Source of the DNA: Xenopus tropicalis
Taxonomy: Eukaryota; Chordata; Amphibia; Anura; Pipidae
NCBI RefSeq assembly: GCF_000004195.4
Contig: NC_030678.2
Span: 34,639,701 to 34,703,700 of the forward strand
Length of the DNA stretch: 64,000 nucleotides
Direction of reading: 5' to 3'
Part shown: piece by piece, positions 1-12,612 of the stretch
Layout of the letters: the number at the start of each line of letters is the position of its first letter
Numbering within the stretch: the first letter of the stretch is position 1
The notes under the pieces: generated by a model
Told to the model about the DNA's origin: nothing
What the model saw: the letters and a program-made list of their open reading frames with translations, nothing else
Database searches by the model: none
Position numbers and translations under genes: made by a program

Positions 1-1420
1 CCTGATCCTTCTCCTTGTCTCCCTCCCTGATCCTTCTCCTTGTCTCCCTCCCTGATCCTTCTCCTTGTCTCCCTCCCTGATCCTTCTCCTTGTGTCCCTC
101 CCTGATCCTTCTCCCTGTCTCCATCCCTGATCCTACTCCTTGTCTCCCTCCCTGATCCTACTCCTTGTCTCCCTCCCTGATCCTTCTCCTTGTCTCCCTC
201 CCTGATCCTTCTCCTTGTCTCCCTCCCTGATCCTTCTCCCTGTCTCCATCCCTGATCCTACTCCTTGTCTCCCTCCCTGATCCTACTCCTTGTCTCCCTC
301 CCTGATCCTTCTCCTTGTCTCCCTCCCTGATCCTTCTCCCTGTCTCCATCCCTGATCCTTCCCCCTGTCTCCATCCCTGAAGCTCCTCCCTGTCTCCCTC
401 CCCTATCCTTACATGTGTTCCTGTGTTTGTGTGTGTATTGTATAGTTGCACATAGCCATGATCCAGGGTGTAACACCGATTGCCATTTGGAATTAGGAAG
501 GAATTTTTCCCTTCAGTGCAGATTGGCCTGAGCACTAGGGTTTTTTGCCTTTCTCTGGATCATCGTCTATGCATTCCATGAAGTCATCTTCTGGTCCCGG
601 CATCATTCTGGCTCCATCATGAAGGCCTAGCCAGAAGGTATAACCCCTAGGGCGGGGCTAGAGCCTGATCCTTCTCTGTGATCCTCCTGCCTGATCCTCC
701 TCCCTGTTTTTCTCCCTGATCCTCCTCCCTGTCTCACACCCTGACCCTTCTCTGTGATCCACTTGCCTGATCCTCCTCCCTGTCTCCATCCCTGATCCTA
801 CTCCTTGTCTCCCTCCCTGATCCTTCTCCTTGTCTCCCTCCCTGATCCTCCTCCCTGTCTCCATCCCTGATCCTACTCCTTGTCTCCCTCCCTGATCCTT
901 CTCCTTGTCTCCCTCCCTGATCCTCCTCCCTGTCTCCATCCCTGATCCTACTCCTTGTCTCCCTCCCTGATCCTACTCCTTGTCTCCCTCCCTGATCCTT
1001 CTCCTTGTCTCCCTCCCTGATCCTTCTCCTTGTCTCCCTCCCTGATCCTTCTCCTTGTCTCCCTCCCTGATCCTTCTCCTTGTGTCCCTCCCTGATCCTT
1101 CTCCCTGTCTCCATCCCTGATCCTACTCCTTGTCTCCCTCCCTGATCCTACTCCTTGTCTCCCTCCCTGATCCTTCTCCTTGTCTCCCTCCCTGATCCTT
1201 CTCCTTGTCTCCCTCCCTGATCCTTCTCCTTGTCTCCCTCCCTGATCCTTCTCCCTGTCTCCATCCCTGATCCTACTCCTTGTCTCCCTCCCTGATCCTA
1301 CTCCTTGTCTCCCTCCCTGATCCTTCTCCTTGTCTCCCTCCCTGATCCTTCTCCCTGTCTCCATCCCTGATCCTTCCCCCTGTCTCCATCCCTGAAGCTC
1401 CTCCCTGTCTCCCTCCCCTA
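1..1420. repeat. 25-bp minisatellite array (CCTGATCC-type unit)
   Basis: The unit CCTGATCCTTCTCCTTGTCT plus CCCTC repeats head to tail with a 25-bp period and runs off the left edge of the window. Variants differ at a few positions (CTTCTCC/CTACTCC/CTCCTCC, TTGTCTCC/CTGTCTCC). The array is interrupted at about 400-660 by a non-repetitive spacer and restarts at 664. Because 25 is not a multiple of 3 and the unit lacks stops on the minus strand, long spurious open frames arise there, so I call no gene. Confidence 0.95.
400..663 (-). repeat. Spacer with LINE 3'-tail-like sequence (copy 1)
   Basis: This non-minisatellite spacer contains AATTAGGAAGGAATTTTTCC followed downstream by GGTTTTTTGCCTTTCTCTGG. 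That pairing is found in 3' tails of CR1-like LINEs in frogs and other vertebrates. Assignment is from pattern recognition only. Confidence 0.5.
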
Positions 1421-1678
1421 TCCTTACATGTGTTCCTGTGTTTGTGTGTGTATTGTATAGTTGCACATAGCCATGATCCAGGGTGTAACACCGATTGCCA
1501 TTTGGAATTAGGAAGGAATTTTTCCCTTCAGTGCAGATTGGCCTGAGCACTAGGGTTTTTTGCCTTTCTCTGGATCATCGTCTATGCATTCCATGAAGTC
1601 ATCTTCTGGTCCCGGCATCATTCTGGCTCCATCATGAAGGCCTAGCCAGAAGGTATAACCCCTAGGGCGGGGCTAGAG
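1415..1678 (-). repeat. Spacer with LINE 3'-tail-like sequence (copy 2)
   Basis: This is the second copy of the spacer at 400-663, essentially identical and offset by 1015 bp. It marks the right edge of the duplicated block. Confidence 0.5.
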
Positions 1679-1680
1679 CC

Positions 1681-3050
1681 ATTATTGCACACTAAAGGGC
1701 AGGGAGAGGGAGAAGGTAGGCTGTGATATTAATAAAGCCTGTGACTATAGATTCATAGAAAAGAAGGCTCTTCCAGCTGCCATTGACTGCTACATGATCT
1801 CAACAAGTTTTAGAGTATTCTCAGATTCTGAATTGTTGCAGTTCTGTTGCATAGTGAATCTCAGAAAAGTTGCAACTTTATTTTTCCCTGTGACTTTTAG
1901 CGTTAAAAAAATCTAAACGGAGTAAAAAAATCCAGCTGTTAGTATATGGCCCCTTAATGTTATGTTGTAGTCTGAAGAACAGTGTTTGGTCTCCTCGGGG
2001 TCTTTTAATCATTGTTAATCAGTCGGCTAGCAACAGTGTTTTAGGAGCCAGGGGATTCTGCTTTTAATAGTAATTATATTTGCAAATAACTTTTAAGCTA
2101 CAACAAATGTGTAAGTAATGCATATTGGAAAGTGGTTAGAATTCCAATTTATTTCCCTGTACAAAAATAGCAAAGGTTGCTTTAAAATTTTCCCTTAATA
2201 TTTGTCAGTAGTAGAGCTTCCCAGACTAAGGCTGGTGCCTTTGGGGGGTTTCAGGCTATGAACTGCAGTTCCCAGCCTGAAGGGTGAGATTATGTATGCA
2301 AGCTGATTTGCTACTCTGGAACTGTAGCGCAGGTTTTCAGACTTTTAGGCCTAAAACTGGATATGAAAGGATAATTTAAGAGGTAAATTAAAATGCCTTT
2401 CATGTGTTGATTCCAAGAGCTGCATATTCAGTTGCAGTCATGACCACCCTGCTGATTTATTTGGCTGAACACAGCCTTCCTTATCTCCTCCCATATTCTT
2501 CCTGTTGTATGATGTCTAAAATGGTGAAGAAAATAAACTAAAAGTCACGGTGCTTGCAAAGAGTCTTCCCTCTCCCATGCTCTCTTTAAAAGCAGCACCA
2601 GAAGCACAAGTATATCCTGAACAGATAAATCTCACAGTACCTAATGGGGTTTCAGTTTAGTGAAAACTGTAGAATGGGAGCTTCATATAAATAACATGGG
2701 AAAACTGTGACGTCTATACTATGAGGAAAAGTCATTTCCTACTGCAGAGGACATGCATGATATAGGCCTAGTGTTAATAATTTTCAGTGACTTCAATTAG
2801 ACATATTATATACAGGCAGCTCTCATTTTTGGATTCTACTGAAATCAAAGCAGCAGTTATCTGCATATAGTGGTTTATGTACGAGGTATAACTAAGAGGA
2901 CCCTTAGGACTGCAAATGTCACTCCACCACCAAGAATCATCCCAAGTGAAAAACAAATGCAGGTCCACGCCGCTATCTTATTTACCTTTTCCAGTCCAGT
3001 CTAGGGTCCATAGCTTTTCTACTGTTTGTTTGTTTTTTTTTTGCTGGTAT
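1681..3050. other. Intergenic sequence without recognised feature
   Basis: AT-rich sequence upstream of the transposon cluster. I see no exon, no RNA gene and no repeat family that I can name. Confidence 0.6.
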
Positions 3051-3054
3051 CTTT

Positions 3055-3310
3055 AAAAAGGGGCAGTTCATATTTAATTAATCTTTTAATATGATATAGA
3101 CTGACATTCTGAGACATTCTGCAATTGGTCTTTTTGGTCAGCAGCTCTCCACCTTGGAATTTCAGCAGTTATCTGGTTGCTGGGATGCAATTTATCCTAG
3201 CAACCAGGCAGTGGTTTGAATAACAGTCTGGAAGATGAATTGGAGAGGCCTAAATAGAAACTTTTGCAATTTACATTATTTTTTTTTTTCATTTAAAAGC
3301 TATTAAGCTG
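3055..3310 (+). repeat. Half copy of a common Xenopus T2-type MITE
   Basis: It starts AAAGGGGCAGTTCATATTTA and contains an internal inverted pair, TCTGGTTGCTGGG ... CCTAGCAACCAGGCAG. This matches the GGGG-GTTCA family of TTAAAGG-ended MITEs. Further copies lie at 29400-30098 (interrupted) and 45990-46195. Only the left half is present. Confidence 0.6.
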
Positions 3311-3378
3311 TTTTAAAACTGCAAATATAAAGAATTTATTAATTTGCTGGTCAGAGACTGTACAATCTAAGAGATATA

Positions 3379-4982
<1,604 letters not shown>

Positions 4983-4984
4983 TA

Positions 4985-5840
4985 AGTTCAAAAGTAAAAC
5001 ACAGCAAAATGGTAGTCTGCACCCAGCAGAAAGAAAGTGCATATAAGGTGTTAATGAAATGGTATCTTACCCCAAACAGAATCTCCAAAATCTACCCCAA
5101 TAGCAGCCACATGTGCTGGAGAGACTGCCACCAAAGAGGTACGCTACACCATATTTTTTCGGCTTGCCCCAAAATCTCTAACTTTTGGCTGGAAATGGGC
5201 AACTTGATACAAACAGTCCTAAAAACACCAATACATATAGAATTATCCCACTTACTATTGGGACTCCCCCTCCCAAAGACCACCACCTCGACCCAAAAAC
5301 AGGTTAACCAAATAGCCACTGCGGCTAGACTAGCAATTACTGCTAAATGAAAATCTACAGTAGTCCCCACCATCCAAGAAGTCATTTCCAGGGTAGAAAA
5401 CAATAGAAAATTTGAGGAAATGACAGCACAAATATCCAACACACTACAAAGACATAATATCTGGGATAGTTGGGACTACTTCCAAACCATGGAAAATAAT
5501 AACACTCCGCCTACCTGAAAATTGGGCCTTCTCAGAAAGCCACTCAATGAAACCAAGCGGAGAGCCCCACACCAGCATCTCCCCCATGGAGAAACTGACG
5601 CCACTAAAACAAATCCAGTGACAACACCACAAAATCTGCCTCACCTTGCCCCTCTATAACTCCACGTTAAAAACGGTCCTTTATTTTGTTCCTGTTTTGC
5701 TTTTCTTGCCTTTTTTTTTTACACTTTCTTTTCCTCTTTTTGGTTTATAAATGTTATAAATATAACAATGTACAAATAATGTAAAGAGACATTAAACAGT
5801 TTGTACAAAAAAAAATTTTTTTTTTAAGTTACAAAAAAAA
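4985..5840 (+). mobile_element. L1/Tx1-type LINE, 5'-truncated 3' end
   Basis: Translation gives LMKWYLTPNRISKIYPNSS, then CWRDCHQRGTLHHIFSACP and FWLEM. That is the C-terminal end of an L1/Tx1-clade ORF2, where a Cys/His motif of the form CWRC-GT-H-C is usual. The second Cys of the motif is altered and stops follow. The fragment ends in an A-rich/T-rich tract near 5810-5840. It abuts the right end of the Tc1 element. Confidence 0.7.
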
Positions 5841-6221
5841 AATAAAACACAGAACTCCTTTGATGTTGCTCTGCTCAGGAAAGACACAAGGAAGCAGTTT
5901 AAAAACAGCTTAATTGCTTTGAAACAAAAAATAATGCAAATTGCATTAGGTTTTTAGAAGAGCAGATATCACCGTATAATGGAGAGCAGATACTTAATGA
6001 GCATATCTCACTGAGTCAGATAATTGTCTTACACGTTTTATGTTCACATGATACTTAATCATAGGCAAAAGATTATAAAAACACCCTCAAAAGAGAGAAG
6101 TGATAGCTTAAAAGATTTAATTGGGCCCACGGAACAGGTCAGATTGAGAAGGGGTGCCCAGGGTATTACAAACTGGTAAGTGCATTGTTGGAAAATTTTC
6201 AACATGGTCCCTAGGTGGACT
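5841..6221. other. Intergenic sequence with a shared low-copy repeat
   Basis: No gene seen. The stretch around 6020-6075 (ending in CTTAATCATAGGCAAA) recurs in pigs intron 7 near 14930-14985, so it belongs to an interspersed repeat I cannot name. Confidence 0.4.
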
Positions 6222-6640
6222 GGCAATCTGTGGATTCTGGCAAATGCCAGAGGGGCTTCTGTGAGATGCCATAGAGTCTAGACCAGGGGTCGGGAACCTT
6301 TTTGGCCGAGAGAGCCATAAACACCACATATTTTAAAATGTAATTCCATGAGAGCCATACAATATGTTTGGCCGCGGATGCTGCGGGGCAAGGTCGGGTG
6401 GGTCCCAAGGATGCCGGATGCGGATGTAATGCAGAGGAGGGCGTGGCCTGCGCTTGGCGAATAGAAGGCTTAGAACATGTCTTCTATCCGCCGAGCGCAG
6501 GCCATGACCCCCATTATTTTTTTTTATTATTTAAGATTTAGTAGCGAGCCAGATGCAGCCATCAAAAGAGCCACATCTGGCTCCCGAGCCATAGGTTCCC
6601 TACCCCTGGTCTAGACAGTCTGGTCCTGGACATTTGTAAA
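6222..6640 (+). repeat. Older MITE (GGCAATCTGTGGATTCTGG family) split by a hAT insertion
   Basis: The sequence GACTGGCAATCTGTGGATTC at 6220 continues through GATGCCATAGA and resumes after the hAT element as CAGTCTGGTCCTGG. Other copies are at 17170-17604, 20047-20160 and 36831-36972. The family has short imperfect termini of the type GG-CCAGACTGG. Confidence 0.6.
6284..6608 (+). mobile_element. hAT (Charlie-type) non-autonomous element, OposCharlie1-like
   Basis: 325 bp with termini CAGGGGTCGGGAACCTTTTT and (reverse complement) CAGGGGTAGGGAACCTATGG. It is flanked by a perfect 8-bp target duplication GTCTAGAC at 6276-6283 and 6609-6616. The subterminal GAGAGCCATA and AGAGCCACATCTGGCTC motifs match, from memory, OposCharlie1 (OC1), one of the hAT families reported as horizontally transferred among tetrapods. 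No transposase remains. The middle carries a 23-bp inverted repeat (6445-6467/6481-6503). Confidence 0.85.
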
Positions 6641-7199
6641 ATGTTGTAGGTAGGCAGGGAGTTATGAGAATTGGGAAACGCTTAGTTTCCTCAACAAACC
6701 CTGTATGCCTATATAATTAGAAGTTTGCTGATGGAAAGCCTTATTTTGGTAGTATCTCCACACAAAAATGTTACCCTCCTCCCCTGAGGCAACCAAAGCT
6801 AGATAACTTGTAATCTTCCACTTAGAACCGGGGCACTAACCAAAACGCATTGGAGGAAGTGGGGGCTCTTCCTACATTTATTTCTATAGCCCCGCCCACT
6901 GACATAACATGAGTGCCTTCCAATCCAGTTTCACTTACCCAGGGAGATTTACACTAGTATTATGTAAGGTAAGAACAACGCTTAAAAAAGCAAGTAATAG
7001 CTGGGGGATTTAGTTTTCAATTCAACATTCCAAAAAAGTGTGACTTGCTCTGTGTGGTACAACAATAATTCTAGTATACTTCTACTTGATAATTGTGTAA
7101 AGAGATAATTACACTACATTAAACACTTAACAACGCCATAAACGCAGTCCAAAGCTGGCTACACTGTTTTAGCAAATAAAGCGGCTGATAAAATGAGCC
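6641..7199. other. pigs upstream region without recognised feature
   Basis: Unique-looking AT-rich sequence leading into the pigs promoter. I see no exon, RNA gene or repeat I can name. Confidence 0.5.
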
Positions 7200-7375
7200 G
7201 CCTTACAGACCGCCTTGGGTTTCCTACAGCTTTCCTAGACTCTGCGTGACAATTCGAGGCTACAATATTCTGCGACCGTTGATTGGTTAACGTGAAACTT
7301 TCTGACGCCTGATTGGCTTACACTTCTGCAAATCACCAACTAGCCGCATTGACAAGGCGGAAGAAGAAAGCAAAC
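7200..7375 (+). promoter_or_regulatory. pigs: pigs promoter and 5' UTR
   Basis: There are two inverted CCAAT boxes (ATTGG at 7282-7286 and 7312-7316, 30 bp apart), the usual NF-Y arrangement, and no TATA box. An ETS-like GCGGAAG lies at 7357-7363. A YY1-like ATGGCGGC at 7376-7383 overlaps the initiator codon. This is the pattern of a TATA-less housekeeping promoter. The exact transcription start cannot be read from the sequence. Confidence 0.6.
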
Positions 7376-7409
7376 ATGGCGGCGCCCGTCAGAAGTTTTG
7401 ATGCTATCG
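7376..7409 (+). CDS. pigs: pigs exon 1
   Basis: The start codon sits in AAACATGG, a good Kozak context, and encodes [11 protein letters not shown]. The donor is G|GTAAGT at 7410, phase 1. No other in-frame ATG lies close upstream. Confidence 0.93.
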
Positions 7410-10400
7410 GTAAGTGGTGCTGTTATAATTCAGTGTATGGGAAGGCGCGCCGCCGTATACATGTGGCGCAGTAGCTGACTGAGTATTTGTTCTTGTTTTC
7501 TGAAAAGAGGCTTCCCGGGGGAAGAAAGTGGCGATTTCAATCGCATTGATTACTGCCGTTTTGGGGCTTCCTTTGTGGTGGAAAACTACCGAAACGTACC
7601 GCGCCTCTCTGCCTTATTCCGATATCAGAGGGCTGGAAACCTTACAGGTGAGATCCTGGGATAGGGGCAAGTAGCCGAGAGGTTTCCCACCCTGCTGTTT
7701 TTTAACTACAAATCTGGACATCCCTATTGACAGCCAGATCAAGGTCTCCCAATAGGCAGAAAACTGCTGACATATGCAACTCCCTGTGCTGCCATAATGG
7801 AGTGCATTGAGTTGTTCCTGGGTCTGTATACACAGTGCTGCATGCAAGCTTGGTTTAAGCTTAGGATGGAGTTACCAGATCACTTGAAAATTCATAGACG
7901 CATCTAATGAATGCATGTTGCAGGGTTGGTTGTGTTTAAATGAAATTGCAATCAGTGAAACCCTTCTGGCTGCATTTTCCCTGGTTTTTCCAGTGATCTG
8001 GTAACCTTCCCTTAGGGCAGTGATCCCCAACCAGTGGCTCGTGAGCAATGTGTTGCTTGCCCAACCCCTTGGGATGTTGCTCTCAGTGGCCTCAAAGCAG
8101 GTGCTTATTTTTGAATTTCTGGTTAGGAGACAAGCTTTGATAAACCCCAGTGTAATTGCCAAACAGAGCCTTCTGTAGGCTTACAGTCAACATAGGGGCT
8201 ATCAAATAGCCAATTATAGCTGTCATTGGCACCTCCAGGAATTTTTTTTAATTCTTGCGTTGCTCTTCAAAACTTTTTCCATTTGAATGTGGCTCACACG
8301 TATAAAAGTTTGGGGATCCCTGCCTTAGGGTCTTTGTATTCCATGGGAGAACAACTATGTCTTTTGACAGAAAAGCGATAGGGTGTGTTTTATAGCAGAC
8401 TACATCATTTAATTATGTGAGCCCCGTGGCAATGCACTCAATGATGGACGAGGGTCCAGTTAAGGCTGATGCCACACGTGGCGTTTTTACGCTGCGTTTT
8501 TTCTCAGCCTAAAAACGCCGCACAAGCCACACAGCCCCTGACTATGGCGTTTTTCAGCCTAGTACTGGTGACGTAGCAAATCCCGTTTCCATGGTGCTAA
8601 TAGTGCGAAATAGCAAAAAACGCAGCGTATTTCCGCTAGGTCTGGCAGCTGCCTTTGTGTATACATAGGAATAGCTTGCTGTGCAAATACTGGCGTATTT
8701 CGGCCAACGCTTGAAAAATCCGTGCTAAGGCATTTTCTAGCGTATTTACACATTGTGTGGTTTGCTTCGAGTCTTTTCAAGTTATTTCTATGGATGATGT
8801 TATCGGGTGTTTTTCAGCCGCTGAGAAAATTAGAAAATACGGAGTGCAGCGTTTTTTTTTTCCCCCCCATAACACTGTACATAAGGGTACACACCAATAT
8901 CCACAGCACTGTACATACCTACAAACCAGTATAGTAGGCAATAAGGACCCTGCCTGCAAGGACTTGCAATCTTAAGGGGCTCTTTTGTAACTGTTGTCAT
9001 GCTGTTCTTTAATTAGCTCCATCTTACTGTGCCAATTGAGATAATATTTGGGAAAGCAACACTGACTGCAGAGCAACAAAGGAACGTTCCCTCAACTGGT
9101 TTAAAGGAGACAGAGACTGTACTAAATGGTAAGTAAATGTTTTCAGCAGACATATATTTATTATTGTCTCTGTAGGCAAAGTCATATATGGCATATATGG
9201 GCGTCACTGTAAGAAATAGATATTTATTTATAACCAAGAGTGAGTTATTGGGAATAAGGCAATTCATATTCCTTTTAAATAAAGGACTAAAAAAAAAAGA
9301 GACAGAACAAATACAGAGAAATCTATAGAAGCCAAGTCCAATACATAGTGCCCACAGGACATTTGGAATGCCTGATTATACAGTAATTAACAGTTCCTAA
9401 GAAACATATAAATGCCACTGGAGTATGGGTATTGGACCTCTTATTCATAATGCTTGGAACCTGGGCTTTTTCATATAAGGGTCTTTCCTTAATTTAGATC
9501 TGCATACCTTAAAAATGTATTTAAAGATTAAATAAACCCAGTAGGATTGTTTTGACACCAATATGGATTCATGCAGCATAGCTACCATAAAGTAAATTAC
9601 AGTAAAAAAAGACATTTTTGAACATTAGAATTATTTGCTTAAAATAAGAGTCCATAGGATTTCTCCTTCCCACAGTTCAGATCTTTCTGGATAATGGGTT
9701 TCCAGAAAACTGATACCTGTTCTAGACACTGGCATTCATAATAATAAAGCTATACCCCTGTAGTATTCATTGCTTATCTATTTCCTGTTGATTGGAAACT
9801 GTGTGCTCCATACATGTATAATCTTTCCAGTTAATTTTGTTTGTTTTAATCAGCTCAGACAAGTATCACCCGTCACTATGAGTTCAAGTATAGAAGGACA
9901 AGCGTTGATGAGGAGGAAGCACTTGGTCTGAAGAGTTTGCAAGGTACTGGTGGTTTCTTAATAAAATGCTTTACCACCCATTTTCCAAGAGGAGAAAAAA
10001 TGTTTGGTAAAATAAGATTATTGTTTTACATAGCACTTTTATTTTCATCCAGAGAAAAACACTATGGACACTGTGTAAAATGTAAATAAAAAGAATGGGG
10101 TGATTTGCAAATCCATTAAACCCTATATGTATTAGTAGTTAGTTAGTATTAGTACAATACAATTGTGAAACGGAATACGGAGAAATGCTGGGGAGTGATG
10201 TGCAACAAAATCATCATTTTCTTTGGGCAAATTGTGCAAAATGTCAAACCTATTTGATAAAGAAACTGCACTTGTGATTATTATACTAGCCATTGTGAAC
10301 AATTTGTAAACAAACTGAATGCCTGAGTTTTTGATAAGAAATTTTGTTACCAAGGTCCCTGGCACCTTGGTCTTAATCACAAACCAGGAGCATGTATGCT

Positions 10401-12576
10401 GCAAGCTGGGACCAGATTGACTTCCCAATAAAATGTTCTTGTGTCTGCAGGGGCCCTATCTCATCTCATTTATACCACACCCTTGGAAAGTTAAATCCAT
10501 TTAATAGTTCCCATCATTATAGTGAAAACGTCTTTCTTACAGTCTTAATGAATGTCCTTTCTTAAAGATTCCATCCTAGGATCTTTCTCTTATGCCCAGT
10601 ATGTTACCCCAGACAAAAAACCCGGAACCATTAAGTCAGATTTTGTGTGGAAATGCTTGCGTATGCAAAATCCAATGCTCGTGCCTGCACTCTGGCTAAC
10701 ACAGTAGTTCCAGGTGCAAGCAAGGAGGAAGGATGATGCCAACATTGGGGCAGATTTTCATGGCATTAGCCTTACTCTTGTAGTGAAAGGAAACCTGTGT
10801 ATTCAGGGCTGCCACCGGGGGGGGGGGGGGGTAGAAGGGTTACACTTGTGCCAGGCCACATGAAAATCTGCTTCGGGAAGGGGGCCTGGTCGCAGTGCGA
10901 AAGTTATGCAAAACTTGCCTAGAAACCTGGCGTTACTTGCCTAGAAACTTAGGTAACTTGGGTACAAGCAAAAGACAATGCAGAGAAGGGGCAAACTCCA
11001 CTCACCACCAATGAATTAAACAACTTAAAGGTACATTCTATTTCCCCCCAATGAAGTGACTGACTAATTAGCACATTTATTCATTTTAACTATTTATATG
11101 AACTGATTATTATAGTGAAACATCTGCTGGTTATTTTGGGAGCTATTTACTGCATTTTATTAGTGCCTCCTACATGAAGTTTCAGCAGAGGAATGACTAG
11201 TTATTGGGCTCCAAGCAACATCATTGGGTCCTTACACTTACGCAATTTACTTAACTTGTGCAAACACTTACTTTACTTTCAAAGAAACTTGTATAACCTA
11301 CGTATAGACTCTACTGACTGCCAGTTAAAAGACTGACTTATTAACAAATTATTTTACTACTTTTATGAACCACTACTAAATTTGTGCAATTTACTTAAAT
11401 TGTGTAAAAACTTATGTGGCAGGTAGGAAATCCACTGACTGTTAATGAACTGACTGTTAATAAGCACATTAATGAAACTCTTTCTGAACTGCTTATTATA
11501 GGGGACATCAGCGTTTATAATGTGCACACACAAGGGGCGGGGACAAAATTTTGGCACTGCACTTGTGTTTGTGGGGGGCCTCCATATACATAACTTGCAC
11601 GGAGACACAAAGTTTCTGATGGCGGCCATGTATGTATTTATAATTTTTTTATGTTTATTTCTTTTTCCCTCATGCAGATGCTAATAACGCTCTCCAGAAG
11701 CTGGGTGAAACAGCACATGGTTCCATTACTATCTTCATTTTACCAGAATCTTCTGTTCTTCTACCCAAGGTAAATAAAAGACGTGTATCATTTACCATAT
11801 CGGGAAACAACCCGTTGTCAAGATCTGTAATATAATTTAGTGTGAGCCAAAACTAAGAGAGTAAACATAGTTTTAGTTCTGAAAAAACAGAAAAGTCCAT
11901 AACACAGTCAAAATGAGCATGAGCATGAGCCTTGAGCTCGGAAACAGTATGTATGAGAGACTCAATGAGCAGTCCTCAAAGCAGTCGTGTAAAATTGAAG
12001 TAGAAATGCGTTTTATGTTCTTTTAAAAATTTAATACAGTGTATTAAGCCTATAATCTTAGGGCTACAGCTCAGGGTTTTATAATAATTCACCAGTTCTC
12101 AGCAATGACAGTGAAAATGCTGGGTATCGCCACAGGTTTCTTAGATCAAATTTGCAGCCATACCCATCCCATGCAGGCCTGAGCTGTAGCCCTAAGGTTA
12201 TAGGCTTAAAAAACTGTATTAAATTATTAAAAGAACATGAAACGCATTTCTATTTCAATTTTACACGCTTTGAAAACTGCTCATTGTCTTGTAAGGGCAC
12301 TACATTTCAATTGAGACCATGGTATGAGGGTTACCTATCGCTTATAAATAGGAACACAGCTTATTCAAAGCCATACTGCCAATTAAGGTGTCCCTACAGG
12401 CCGCTAGGTTCTGTTTTGATATATCTATTGTACGAATGATGATACCTGGGCTTAGTACTAGAATATACAGATTGCATGCTATGATACTGGCCAGTTGATG
12501 TATGCAGGTTTTATCTTTTATTTTATAGACCCCCATATTTTTTTATCCATCTGGAGGCATTTTTCCCCAAAATTTT

Positions 12577-12612
<36 letters not shown>

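Larger units (their letters stand above)
1..1678. repeat. Higher-order duplication, period 1015 bp
   Basis: The block at about 1-663 (minisatellite plus spacer) recurs at about 1016-1678. Equivalent landmarks, such as the end of the minus-strand open frames at 535 and 1550, are offset by exactly 1015 bp, and the translated copies are identical over more than 120 codons. The identity indicates a recent duplication or an assembly artefact. Copy 1 is followed by more minisatellite, copy 2 by unique sequence. Confidence 0.9.
7648..9016. other. pigs intron 2
   Basis: Besides the hAT MITE at 8018-8322 and the MITE remnant at 8461-8868, I see nothing notable. The acceptor TTTAATTAG at 9016 has a weak pyrimidine tract. 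Confidence 0.7.

Noticed and set aside
1..1420. CRISPR-like array
   Set aside because: The repeats are contiguous with no unique spacers of constant length, in a vertebrate genome.
158..1550. Long minus-strand open frames rich in Arg, Glu and Gly over the minisatellite
   Set aside because: They arise because a 25-bp unit without stops is read in all frames. Both blocks are satellite plus spacer and no splice or start context supports a gene.
12152..12439. 95-codon plus-strand open frame in pigs intron 5
   Set aside because: It lies mostly in the right arm of the palindromic MITE and has no splice or homology support.
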